Origin: CAZBNB01 sp964493245 | GTDB taxonomy: Bacteria; Pseudomonadota; Gammaproteobacteria; Legionellales; Legionellaceae | Length of the DNA: 64,000 nucleotides | NCBI GenBank assembly: GCA_964493245.1 | Contig: CAZBNB010000009.1 | Location: 1 to 64,000, forward strand | Reading direction: 5' to 3' | Shown: positions 1 to 6,508 of the stretch, piece by piece | Position numbering within the stretch: the stretch's first letter is position 1 | Layout of the letters: the number at the start of each line of letters is the position of its first letter | Made by a program: the position numbers and the translations under genes | The notes under the pieces: model-generated | What the model was told of the DNA's origin: nothing | What the model saw: only the letters and a program-made list of their open reading frames with translations | Database searches by the model: none

Positions 1-2
1 AT

Positions 3-434
3 CCTGAAAACTCAGAAGCTCTTCAGTCTTTACAAGGCTTAGGCGATGCTTTTTTGCATAGAGAACGCGAAAATTTGATTGCTAATGTTGGGTCGCATTC
101 GATAGATGGAGTTCATCAACGCAACCTTCATAAGCTAGAAACTAAATCACAAGACATAGAAGAAAATTATCAGCAAGATATGCAAAGTGTTCAGAACAAT
201 CTTCAGAATCATCCAATTGGTATTGCACGTCCTACATTAGAACAGTTTAAAAGCACATCCTCCGAGCAGATTGCTCAGTATCAACAGAAACTTCATGTAA
301 AAGAAAAAATACTTCATGAGGTTGAGGATGCTGTATCGCAAGAAACATCTAATAAAATTGAGGTAGGAACAAAAGATGCTAAACGTGGTGTAGCATGGCA
401 TCCTTTACGCCATAGTGACGATGAAAAACCATGA
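3..434 (+). CDS. traG: TraG C-terminal end (F-type mating-pair/stabilisation protein), 5' truncated by window
   Basis: The frame is open to the left window edge, so this is the last ~143 codons of a longer gene. The visible part is hydrophilic, Gln/Glu/Lys-rich and looks helical, with no membrane segment. It ends in HPLRHSDDEKP. In F-type systems TraG has an N-terminal membrane part for pilus assembly and mating-pair stabilisation and a long soluble C-terminal domain. The identification rests mainly on position, upstream of traD and traI in the same direction, and on the soluble helical tail; no diagnostic motif is visible in this fragment. It could be another large tra protein. Confidence 0.5.
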   Translation, partial: PENSEALQSLQGLGDAFLHRERENLIANVGSHSIDGVHQRNLHKLETKSQDIEENYQQDMQSVQNNLQNHPIGIARPTLEQFKSTSSEQIAQYQQKLHVKEKILHEVEDAVSQETSNKIEVGTKDAKRGVAWHPLRHSDDEKP

Positions 435-497
435 GTTTTGCACATACATTCAAGTTTAAATCTGCTATGATAATTAAAAGTTTATCAGGGGATGGCA

Positions 498-713
498 ATG
501 AAAATAAAAGCTATTTTAAGCCGATGGTGGATAAATTTTAAAGCCTCTTATCAGCGAGCAAAAATAAGAGAAGAAGCCAGAATTAGAACTATAGAAAATA
601 GTATATCTCATCATCACGGAGTGAACCCTTCTACAGGTATGCCAATGATTTCTAAAAGTGTGGATTGTATGGGCACGCCTTTTGGATTGAGTGATTGGTC
701 AAGACGGCATTGA
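498..713 (+). CDS. small conserved-type protein with NPSTGMPM motif
   Basis: This 71-residue protein has a basic helical N-terminus (MKIKAILSRWWINFKASYQR) and a C-terminal segment VNPSTGMPMI...VDCMGTPFG. That pattern recalls small proteobacterial proteins with an NPxTGlPM...vDvxGnpfG signature; this is from memory of the motif, and its function is unknown to me. The second ATG (498) is chosen because CAGGGG at 485-490 is correctly spaced for it and lies too close to the ATG at 492. In F the position just after traG is held by traS (entry exclusion), but there is no sequence evidence that this protein does that job. Confidence 0.6.
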   Translation: MKIKAILSRWWINFKASYQRAKIREEARIRTIENSISHHHGVNPSTGMPMISKSVDCMGTPFGLSDWSRRH

Positions 714-744
714 GTACTATTATGAAGGATGAGTATTTTTTAGT

Positions 745-1644
745 ATGAATCAGATATCAGCCATAAAAACTATAAGAGAAAAAATTTATCACGTGCGTGG
801 GTTGCAAGTAATGCTTGATTCAGAGCTTTCGGAGCTATATGGGATCGAAACGAGATCTTTTAACCAAGCCGTAAAAAGAAACGAGGAAAGATTTCCTGAA
901 TCTTTTAGATTTCAGCTAACAGCGGATGAGTATGATTCTTTAAGATCACAAATTGTGACCTTAAAACCTCTTTCAAGAGGTCAACACCGAAAATATATGC
1001 CTTATGTGTTTACAGAGCAAGGTGTTGCTATGCTCTCGGCAGTATTAAAGAGTAAAACTGCCATTGAGATAAGTATTCAAATTATGCACTCTTTTGTAGA
1101 GATGAGAAAATTCTTTGCTGTGCATAGTGATCTAGTTACCAAAATACAGCATATTGAACAGAAACAAATTTTACATGAAGCTAAGACGCAGGAAAAATTT
1201 GAAGCCTTATTTTCTGCTTTAGAAGAAAAACCTACTGTTGCGAGTCAAGGCGTATTTTTTGATGGTCAAATCTTTGATGCATATGTTTTTATTTCTAAAG
1301 TGGTTAGATCCGCAAAAAAATCCATTATTCTTCTTGATAATTATGTTGATGAAACAGTTCTTGAGTTACTTACCAAAGCCAACAAAGTCAAAGTTCGTAT
1401 TCTGACAAAAAATATAACAAAAAATTTAGAGCTTGATGTAAAAAAATACAATGAGCAATATCAAGAGGTTAAATTATTTAAATTTGACTTATCCCATGAT
1501 CGGTTTCTAATTATTGATCAAAAAGAAATATATCATATCGGCGCATCTCTTAAAGATTTAGGTAAAAAATGGTTCGCATTCTCGAAACTTGATCAAGCGA
1601 GTTTTGGATTAATGAGTCAAATAGAAAAGGTTATAACTCTATAG
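745..1644 (+). CDS. ORF6N-domain DNA-binding protein with extended C-terminal domain
   Basis: 299 residues. Residues ~5-115 match the ORF6N/KilA-N-type domain of phage and plasmid regulators: VRGLQVMLDSELSELYGIETR, then RFPESFRFQLT, a variable loop LRSQIVTL, then the conserved YVFTEQGVAML. A helical linker follows (~120-165). The C-terminal part (~175-299) contains RFLIIDQKEIYHIGASLKDLG, a form often seen attached to ORF6N domains and reminiscent of a phospholipase-D-like fold, without a complete HKD motif. The likely role is DNA binding and regulation. The gene stops 3 bp before a palindrome that is a near copy of a segment inside its own reading frame. It sits between traG and traD in the tra direction, an unusual place for a phage-type regulator. 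Confidence 0.85.
   Translation: MNQISAIKTIREKIYHVRGLQVMLDSELSELYGIETRSFNQAVKRNEERFPESFRFQLTADEYDSLRSQIVTLKPLSRGQHRKYMPYVFTEQGVAMLSAVLKSKTAIEISIQIMHSFVEMRKFFAVHSDLVTKIQHIEQKQILHEAKTQEKFEALFSALEEKPTVASQGVFFDGQIFDAYVFISKVVRSAKKSIILLDNYVDETVLELLTKANKVKVRILTKNITKNLELDVKKYNEQYQEVKLFKFDLSHDRFLIIDQKEIYHIGASLKDLGKKWFAFSKLDQASFGLMSQIEKVITL
939..965. repeat. 27-nt palindrome inside the ORF6N gene (P1)
   Basis: Left arm TTTAAGATCACAA, centre A, right arm TTGTGACCTTAAA; 12 of 13 arm positions pair. It encodes the variable loop LRSQIVTL of the ORF6N protein (residues ~65-74). It is 26/27 identical to the intergenic copy at 1647-1673. Confidence 0.9.
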
Positions 1645-1646
1645 CG

Positions 1647-1673
1647 TTTAAGATCACAAATTGTGATCTTAAA
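1647..1673. repeat. 27-nt perfect palindrome downstream of the ORF6N gene (P2)
   Basis: Arms TTTAAGATCACAA and TTGTGATCTTAAA around a central A; all 13 pairs match. It starts 3 bp after the ORF6N stop codon. It is not followed by a T-run, so it looks more like an operator or recognition site than an intrinsic terminator. Confidence 0.85.
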
Positions 1674-1680
1674 GTTGAAG

Positions 1681-1718
1681 ACCCACAGACGGAATTGTGG
1701 CGAAAAGGGTCCAGTTTA
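1681..1718. repeat. direct repeat A: copy of the traD leader
   Basis: These 38 nt match 33/38 positions of the sequence immediately upstream of traD (4622-4659). Shared core: ACCCACARACGGAATTGTGG, which can fold as a small hairpin (CCACA...TGTGG), then YGAAAARRGTCCA. The two copies flank the cargo block and the second ORF6N gene. Confidence 0.75.
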
Positions 1719-1733
1719 TATAGTGCTGCCTAA

Positions 1734-1760
1734 CTTGAAGTCACAATTTGTGATCTCAAG
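1734..1760. repeat. 27-nt imperfect palindrome (P3)
   Basis: Arms CTTGAAGTCACAA and TTGTGATCTCAAG around a central T; 11 of 13 pairs match. Read on the other strand it is a diverged copy of P1/P2 with the same core TCACAAATTGTGA. With P2 it brackets direct repeat A. It also lies about 45 bp upstream of the next gene, so it may act as its operator. Confidence 0.75.
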
Positions 1761-1803
1761 ATTAAAATAATTATACCGAATGCTGTGGGATGGTGTATTT
1801 GTG

Positions 1804-2379
1804 ATGAGAAATCCAATGAAAACAGTTCTTTCTCATATAGAAGTTACAGCTCAAACAAACCTTAATACTTTAGTTAACAAGAGTGCAAATATTACTCATA
1901 TTAATGGTTCTTTGCTGGAGCATTTGAAGGGAACGTACGATTTACTTGAGTCTTGGGGCGCCCATAAAGATTTGTGTGCTGCTGGATTATATCATGCGTT
2001 ATATGGCACTTCCGGATTTGAGAATCAGCTGTTACACCATAATGACAGAAATCAAGCTAAAGCCATATTAGGCGAACGTGTTGAGAAAATTGTTTATACT
2101 TATTGCGCATGTGATAGAGATTTTTTCTGGCCACAGATAGGAGTAAATCAAAATCCTATTTTTCTGAACAGGTTCAACGGAGAGCATTATTTATTAACAT
2201 TAGAAGAACTCGGAGAGTTTTGTGAATTAACTATTGCAAATGAGCTTGAGATTGCACGAAATAGTGAAGAATTTATTAAAAAATATGGGCTGTTATTAAG
2301 TGAGTTATTTGACCGCATGAAGCCTTATGTGAGTTTACACGCAAATAAGTTTAAAGGTGAGGTGTTTGGAGTTAAGTGA
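1804..2379 (+). CDS. DUF6817-like (HD-like) protein
   Basis: 191 residues. The segment HLKGTYDLLESWG, then LCAAGLYHALYGT and later GERVEKIVYTYCACDRD follows the pattern H..HL.GTy.lL..WG...d...AGLFHs.YGT of DUF6817 proteins, which resemble HD-fold metal hydrolases. No substrate can be named. The ATG at 1804 is preferred because GGGATGG lies upstream at suitable spacing; an upstream in-frame ATG at 1780 would add eight residues and has no ribosome site. It is the first gene of the cargo block between direct repeats A and B, and is followed by a SnoaL-like gene. Confidence 0.65.
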   Translation: MRNPMKTVLSHIEVTAQTNLNTLVNKSANITHINGSLLEHLKGTYDLLESWGAHKDLCAAGLYHALYGTSGFENQLLHHNDRNQAKAILGERVEKIVYTYCACDRDFFWPQIGVNQNPIFLNRFNGEHYLLTLEELGEFCELTIANELEIARNSEEFIKKYGLLLSELFDRMKPYVSLHANKFKGEVFGVK

Positions 2380-2480
2380 GTCAATTATTATCATCCAATA
2401 TGAGTGTTTTTAGCGAGATAGCATCAAGTCCTTTTACTATGTTTATTAAGCATAAAAATATGAAACAAGGTGGATTAGTC

Positions 2481-2906
2481 ATGACTAAAGAAGAAAATAA
2501 TTTAACTAAAATAGCCGATCAGATTCATTTTGAGTGGGATGAGGCATTAAAAAATAATGATGTTGAAAGACTTTTAAATCTCTATGCTCCCGATGTTATC
2601 GTTGAAAGTCCGGTCATTAGTCATTTGTTAGGTAGGGACTCTGGTATAATTCGTGGACATAAAGAGTTACGACAAGTCCTTGAATTGGTAGCCGCGAGAA
2701 AGCCTGTTGTTAGGAAACATTACAAAAAGAAAATTTTCACTGATGGTAGAACCTTGATGTGGGAATATCCACGAGCAACGCCAGATGGCGAACAAATAGA
2801 TTTTGTTGAAGTTATGGAAATAAATAATGGTCTAATCCAATATCATCGTGTTTATTGGGGATGGTATGGTTTTAATATTCTGAAACAGGATCAGTACCAT
2901 CGTTAA
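2481..2906 (+). CDS. SnoaL-like / NTF2-fold protein
   Basis: 141 residues with the layout of the SnoaL/NTF2-like fold: an N-terminal helix (FEWDEALKNNDVERLLNLYAPDVIVESP), then strands RGHKELRQVLELV, LMWEYPRATPDGE and FVEVMEINNGLIQYHRVYWGWYG. Proteins of this fold are small alpha+beta barrels acting as isomerases, cyclases, hydrolases or ligand binders; nothing here defines the substrate. The start is set by AAGGTGG at 2468-2474, seven bases before ATG 2481; the longer frame from 2376 lacks such a site. It lies in the same direction as the DUF6817-like gene and may be co-transcribed with it. Confidence 0.75.
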   Translation: MTKEENNLTKIADQIHFEWDEALKNNDVERLLNLYAPDVIVESPVISHLLGRDSGIIRGHKELRQVLELVAARKPVVRKHYKKKIFTDGRTLMWEYPRATPDGEQIDFVEVMEINNGLIQYHRVYWGWYGFNILKQDQYHR

Positions 2907-2943
2907 AGATATAATAGGTTCTGATTACGGTATCAGATATTAT

Positions 2944-3987
2944 TTAGTATTCAATTTGGTTTTTTTGAGTGGAATAGTGGACTGCTTCTCGTAATATTTC
3001 ATTTTTAAAATCTAGCTCTCCTTGAGCAGGTACTATATCGAATAGCAGGTTCACCATGCATTTTGCAAATGCTTCACTTGCAGCCTTAGGTTCTGCTTTA
3101 GGATATCCCGAAGCATTGATGATAGAAATGCCACGATTACGGGTAATGACGGCATCTTCTTGACTGCCAATGACTGCACCACCTTCGCCTGTGCAGAGAT
3201 CAATAATCACTGCTTTGTCAGGTATAGCCAATAAACTTTCTTCATTAATTAATATAGGAGGTTTTTCGCCAATATTTCGGACTGCTGCAATAATCAGTGT
3301 TTCATGACTGAGGCGTTGTGCAATGAATGCTGGTTGTTCTTTTTCTGGTAAAACAATGTAGTGAATTCCTTGTTTTTCGATTTCGTTTCGATACCGTTCT
3401 TGACGGCCAAATAGTTGCACTGGTAGTTGTAATTCACAAGCTGCATAGACGGCACCTAATCCAGCGGGTCCCGTACCTAAAATGCTTACTCTTTTAGGCA
3501 GTTTACCTTGATAGCGTGCAAGGGCATCTTTCAGGGCAAGTCTGCCGGCAAAACGACTCATGGCTGCTTGTGCGTTTCTTGGATCGTTGGCCTTTAAATG
3601 CAACAATTCAAGAGAAATCGTGGTGATCCCTAATGATTGCCAATTGGAAATATGATTCTCGTGGCTCACATCAAAGGGGTCTAAAAATCCCATCATTATT
3701 GAACCGATAGGAATCAGTTTATTTTCTAAAGATTCACGATTTTTGTTGGGACGTTTAACTCGTAAAATTAAACTGTTTTTTGGTAGATACGTGGTCTTTA
3801 GTTCAAATAACTTACCGCCAGCTTTAAGATAATCCTCATTTGAAAAACCAGCTTTTAATCCTGCTTCTGACTCGATCATAATAGAGTAATTTTTTTCTAC
3901 TAAGGAAGCGACAGCATTTGGTGTTAAAGCGACTCGTCCTTCACCATCTCGTGTTTCCTTGACTACTATGATTTGTTTTACCAGCAT
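2944..3987 (-). CDS. alanine dehydrogenase / transhydrogenase-alpha-like NAD-dependent dehydrogenase
   Basis: 347 residues. The N-terminus IIVVKETRDGEGRVALTP matches the start of the AlaDH/PntA N-terminal domain, and the Rossmann domain carries ILGTGPAGLGA (~168-178) for NAD(P) binding. The alanine dehydrogenase catalytic His motif is not evident: the expected place reads GFLDPFD, closer to transhydrogenase alpha or to diverged family members. It is probably a cytosolic amino/keto-acid dehydrogenase of unknown substrate. Its ATG lies 1 nt after the stop of the upstream ORF6N gene, so the two are very likely translated from one mRNA running against the tra genes. Confidence 0.75.
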   Translation of the reverse strand: MLVKQIIVVKETRDGEGRVALTPNAVASLVEKNYSIMIESEAGLKAGFSNEDYLKAGGKLFELKTTYLPKNSLILRVKRPNKNRESLENKLIPIGSIMMGFLDPFDVSHENHISNWQSLGITTISLELLHLKANDPRNAQAAMSRFAGRLALKDALARYQGKLPKRVSILGTGPAGLGAVYAACELQLPVQLFGRQERYRNEIEKQGIHYIVLPEKEQPAFIAQRLSHETLIIAAVRNIGEKPPILINEESLLAIPDKAVIIDLCTGEGGAVIGSQEDAVITRNRGISIINASGYPKAEPKAASEAFAKCMVNLLFDIVPAQGELDFKNEILREAVHYSTQKNQIEY

Positions 3988-3988
3988 T

Positions 3989-4537
3989 TTATTTGCCTTT
4001 TTTCTTTACACTGTATTTGAATTTAACCACTGCAAGATTAACCTCAATGCTGGCCTCTGTCTCAGAATCCTCTATCTCTTCTGGCACAACCAAATCAGCG
4101 ATAAGTTCCCCTGTTTTATGGAGAAGTTGTTGATATTTTGGTGTATTTTGAGGTGTTCTTGGAATTTCTTTAATGGTTCTTGAGATTTCCCGAACTTTGG
4201 CAAAGGTGTCAATAATAGCAAGGGTAGTTTCTGTAGCTCTTGCACTTTTTAGAATGGTCGCAAGCATATACAGGCCTCTTTCGGTGAAGGCTTTAGGTAG
4301 TGCTGTTGAATGTTTCATTCCGTTGAACCGGTGGAAATTTTTCACCAGTTCCGTTTTTTCATCTTTATTTAGTTGAATAATATAATGTTCGGGAAATTTA
4401 TCGGGGTTGTTTTTGACGGCTTTATTGATATCTCGTGTTTCAACTTTGTATAAATCGGCAACGTCAGAATCAACGATGACGTGTTGATTACGAATTTCTA
4501 CAATTTTTTCTTCAACATGATTTATGGTCATTTCCAC
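3989..4537 (-). CDS. second ORF6N-domain DNA-binding protein
   Basis: 182 residues, with the ORF6N pattern HVIVDSDVADLYKVETR, FPEHYIIQLN, variable loop LVKNFHRF, then LPKAFTERGLYMLATIL, followed by a short helical tail (~115-182) ending in a basic VKFKYSVKKKGK. It lacks the long C-terminal domain of the first ORF6N protein. The likely start is GTG 4537, eight bases after GGAG; ATG 4531 is an alternative. It is transcribed with the following dehydrogenase gene and opposite to traD. Like the other ORF6N gene, the DNA encoding its variable loop is palindromic. ORF6N domains occur in phage antirepressor-type and regulatory proteins. Confidence 0.8.
   Translation of the reverse strand: MEMTINHVEEKIVEIRNQHVIVDSDVADLYKVETRDINKAVKNNPDKFPEHYIIQLNKDEKTELVKNFHRFNGMKHSTALPKAFTERGLYMLATILKSARATETTLAIIDTFAKVREISRTIKEIPRTPQNTPKYQQLLHKTGELIADLVVPEEIEDSETEASIEVNLAVVKFKYSVKKKGK
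4325..4351. repeat. 27-nt palindrome inside the second ORF6N gene (P4)
   Basis: On the plus strand the arms are GAACCGGTGGAAA and TTTTCACCAGTTC around a central T; 11 of 13 pairs match. It encodes the loop ELVKNFHRF, which aligns with LRSQIVTL of the first ORF6N protein. The sequence is unrelated to P1, but length, centre and position in the gene are the same. Confidence 0.8.
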
Positions 4538-4621
4538 GTTATTTTCTCCAACTAAAATCTTGTTGATATTATACGCTTATCTACTTCTAATGCATGCGTT
4601 TTATAAATATAATCAAGAGAA

Positions 4622-4659
4622 ACCCACAAACGGAATTGTGGTGAAAAAAGTCCATTTTA
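4622..4659. repeat. direct repeat B: traD leader
   Basis: Second copy of the repeat at 1681-1718 (33/38). It contains CCACAA...TTGTGG, a perfect 6-bp stem. It ends about 10 bp before the traD ATG, so it may also serve as the 5' leader of traD. Confidence 0.75.
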
Positions 4660-4669
4660 AGGAAAAATC

Positions 4670-6496
4670 ATGGCAAAAGAGCCCAATCATAAGCATTTCA
4701 CCCGTGGTGGCCAGATTGCGTTTCACAATCTACGTATGTTTTTTCAAATCAACAAAGCTTTGTTCAATGTTCATTGCATTATTTGGTTAATTGTTTGTTT
4801 GGCACTGGTTTGGTATTGGATCCCACTTGAATGGTTTTCTCATATAAGTGCTTATTATGCTGCGCATGTATTTAAGAGTATGCATAAAGAGCATATTTTT
4901 ACATTATCTTATGCCGGAGGATCGTTTAAGCAATCTGTTCTTGCGCTAACAACAAATCCATATTATCCAAAAGTTATGACACTTTGTTATGCAAAGTTGC
5001 TCCGCTGTGTCTGGATTTCTTTGTTTGTTGCGTTGGTTTTTGCGGTTTTACTTTCAATCTATTTTATCAGAAAGGGAAAATTCCAAGCTCAAAATCAGTA
5101 CGTGCGCGGTAGTCAGCTTGTGCCATCACATGTGTTGAAACGTCAAATTAAAAATAACAAAGCTGATTCTGACATTAAAATAGATGGGTTTCCTCTTATC
5201 AAAAATAGAGAAGTTGAGCATTTTCTAGTGCACGGTACCGTAGGTAAAGGGAAAAGCCAATTCATTATGAAAATTTTGGATTGCCTAAGAGCAAGAGGCG
5301 ACCGGGTTATTCTTTATGATAAAGGATGTACCTTTACAGAGAGCTATTTTATAGAAGGCACAGATCGTCTATTGAATTCTTATGATAATCGTTGTGCGCC
5401 TTGGGATCTTTGGCAAGAAGCACCTACGGAATCAATCTTGGAAAATATGGCTGAGAGCTTGATTCCCATGCATGGAGAGTCTGATCCGTTTTGGGTGAAT
5501 GCTGCTCGAACGGTATTTGTGTCTGCAGCTGAAAAGATGCGCCATGATCCAGAACGTTCGCTAAATAAGTTATTGAAATTTTTATTAACTACGGATTTTG
5601 AAGAATTAGAACCTTATTTAAAAGGGACACCTGCTGCAACATTAGTTAGTAATCGTATCGAGAAAACGGCGATTTCTATTCGGGCGGTTATTACAACTTA
5701 TCTAAAATCATTGACGTCTTTGGATGGTGTTCGAGAAGAAGCAGGAGAGGTTTTTTCGATACGAGATTATATCCTCAACTCTGAGCAGCAAGGTTGGCTT
5801 TTTATTTCATCGAACGGAGAACAGCATAAATCGTTAAAGCCGTTAATTTCCATGTGGATAGCCATGGCCGCTATGGCGTTATTGAGTTTACCTGAAGATA
5901 ACCATCGCAGAATTTGGTTCATCTGTGATGAATTGCCGAGCCTTCATAAATTACCTCTCTTAGGAGAAATTATTGCTGAAGTACGAAAATTTGGAGGATG
6001 CTTTTTATTAGGCATGCAAAGTTTTGCTCAACTTGAAAAAGTGTATGGTCGAAGTGCAGGGCAAGAGATATTTGACTTATTAAATACACGTGCATTTTTT
6101 GCGAGTCCAAGTGCCGCGATGGCGCAAATTGTTTCTAAAGAACTGGGTGATGAAGACGTTGAAGATGCTCGTGAAAACTATTCATATGGTGCCAACAGTA
6201 TTAGGGATGGAATATCACTCGGTAAAAATAGATTAACAAGACCTATTGTTGCTTATCCTGAGATCATGAGTTTGGATCCACTGACATGTTATTTGCGCGT
6301 GCCAGGACATTACCCCATTACTCAACTCACATTGAAATATCAAAAGCGCTCAATGAAGGCACCTGGATTTATGGAGCGTAAAATGCCTACCGCAAGTAAG
6401 CTCCCTCATCCGCTAGCGCATCAAGCATCTCCTTTTATTCAAACTAAAAGAAAAAACAAGAAGTTTGAGCATGAAATTGAACAGTCCGAGATGTAG
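4670..6496 (+). CDS. traD: TraD, F-type type IV coupling protein (T4CP)
   Basis: 608 residues. Two membrane segments near the N-terminus (~38-60 and ~110-132) precede a large cytosolic ATPase domain. Walker A is GTVGKGKSQF (~188-197) and Walker B IWFICDELPSL (~415-425), followed by GGCFLLGMQSFAQLE, as in TraD/VirD4 proteins. The protein links the relaxosome to the type IV secretion channel and pumps the relaxase-DNA complex. The C-terminal tail after ~565 is short, basic and charged, shorter than in F TraD, so the TraM-contact tail may be reduced. AAGGA precedes ATG 4670. traI follows after 12 bp in the same operon. Confidence 0.93.
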   Translation: MAKEPNHKHFTRGGQIAFHNLRMFFQINKALFNVHCIIWLIVCLALVWYWIPLEWFSHISAYYAAHVFKSMHKEHIFTLSYAGGSFKQSVLALTTNPYYPKVMTLCYAKLLRCVWISLFVALVFAVLLSIYFIRKGKFQAQNQYVRGSQLVPSHVLKRQIKNNKADSDIKIDGFPLIKNREVEHFLVHGTVGKGKSQFIMKILDCLRARGDRVILYDKGCTFTESYFIEGTDRLLNSYDNRCAPWDLWQEAPTESILENMAESLIPMHGESDPFWVNAARTVFVSAAEKMRHDPERSLNKLLKFLLTTDFEELEPYLKGTPAATLVSNRIEKTAISIRAVITTYLKSLTSLDGVREEAGEVFSIRDYILNSEQQGWLFISSNGEQHKSLKPLISMWIAMAAMALLSLPEDNHRRIWFICDELPSLHKLPLLGEIIAEVRKFGGCFLLGMQSFAQLEKVYGRSAGQEIFDLLNTRAFFASPSAAMAQIVSKELGDEDVEDARENYSYGANSIRDGISLGKNRLTRPIVAYPEIMSLDPLTCYLRVPGHYPITQLTLKYQKRSMKAPGFMERKMPTASKLPHPLAHQASPFIQTKRKNKKFEHEIEQSEM

Positions 6497-6508
6497 GGAG
6501 AATATTTA

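Noticed and set aside
2376..2480. Upstream extension of the SnoaL-like gene
   Set aside because: ATG 2481 has a proper ribosome site; the extension does not resemble the family.
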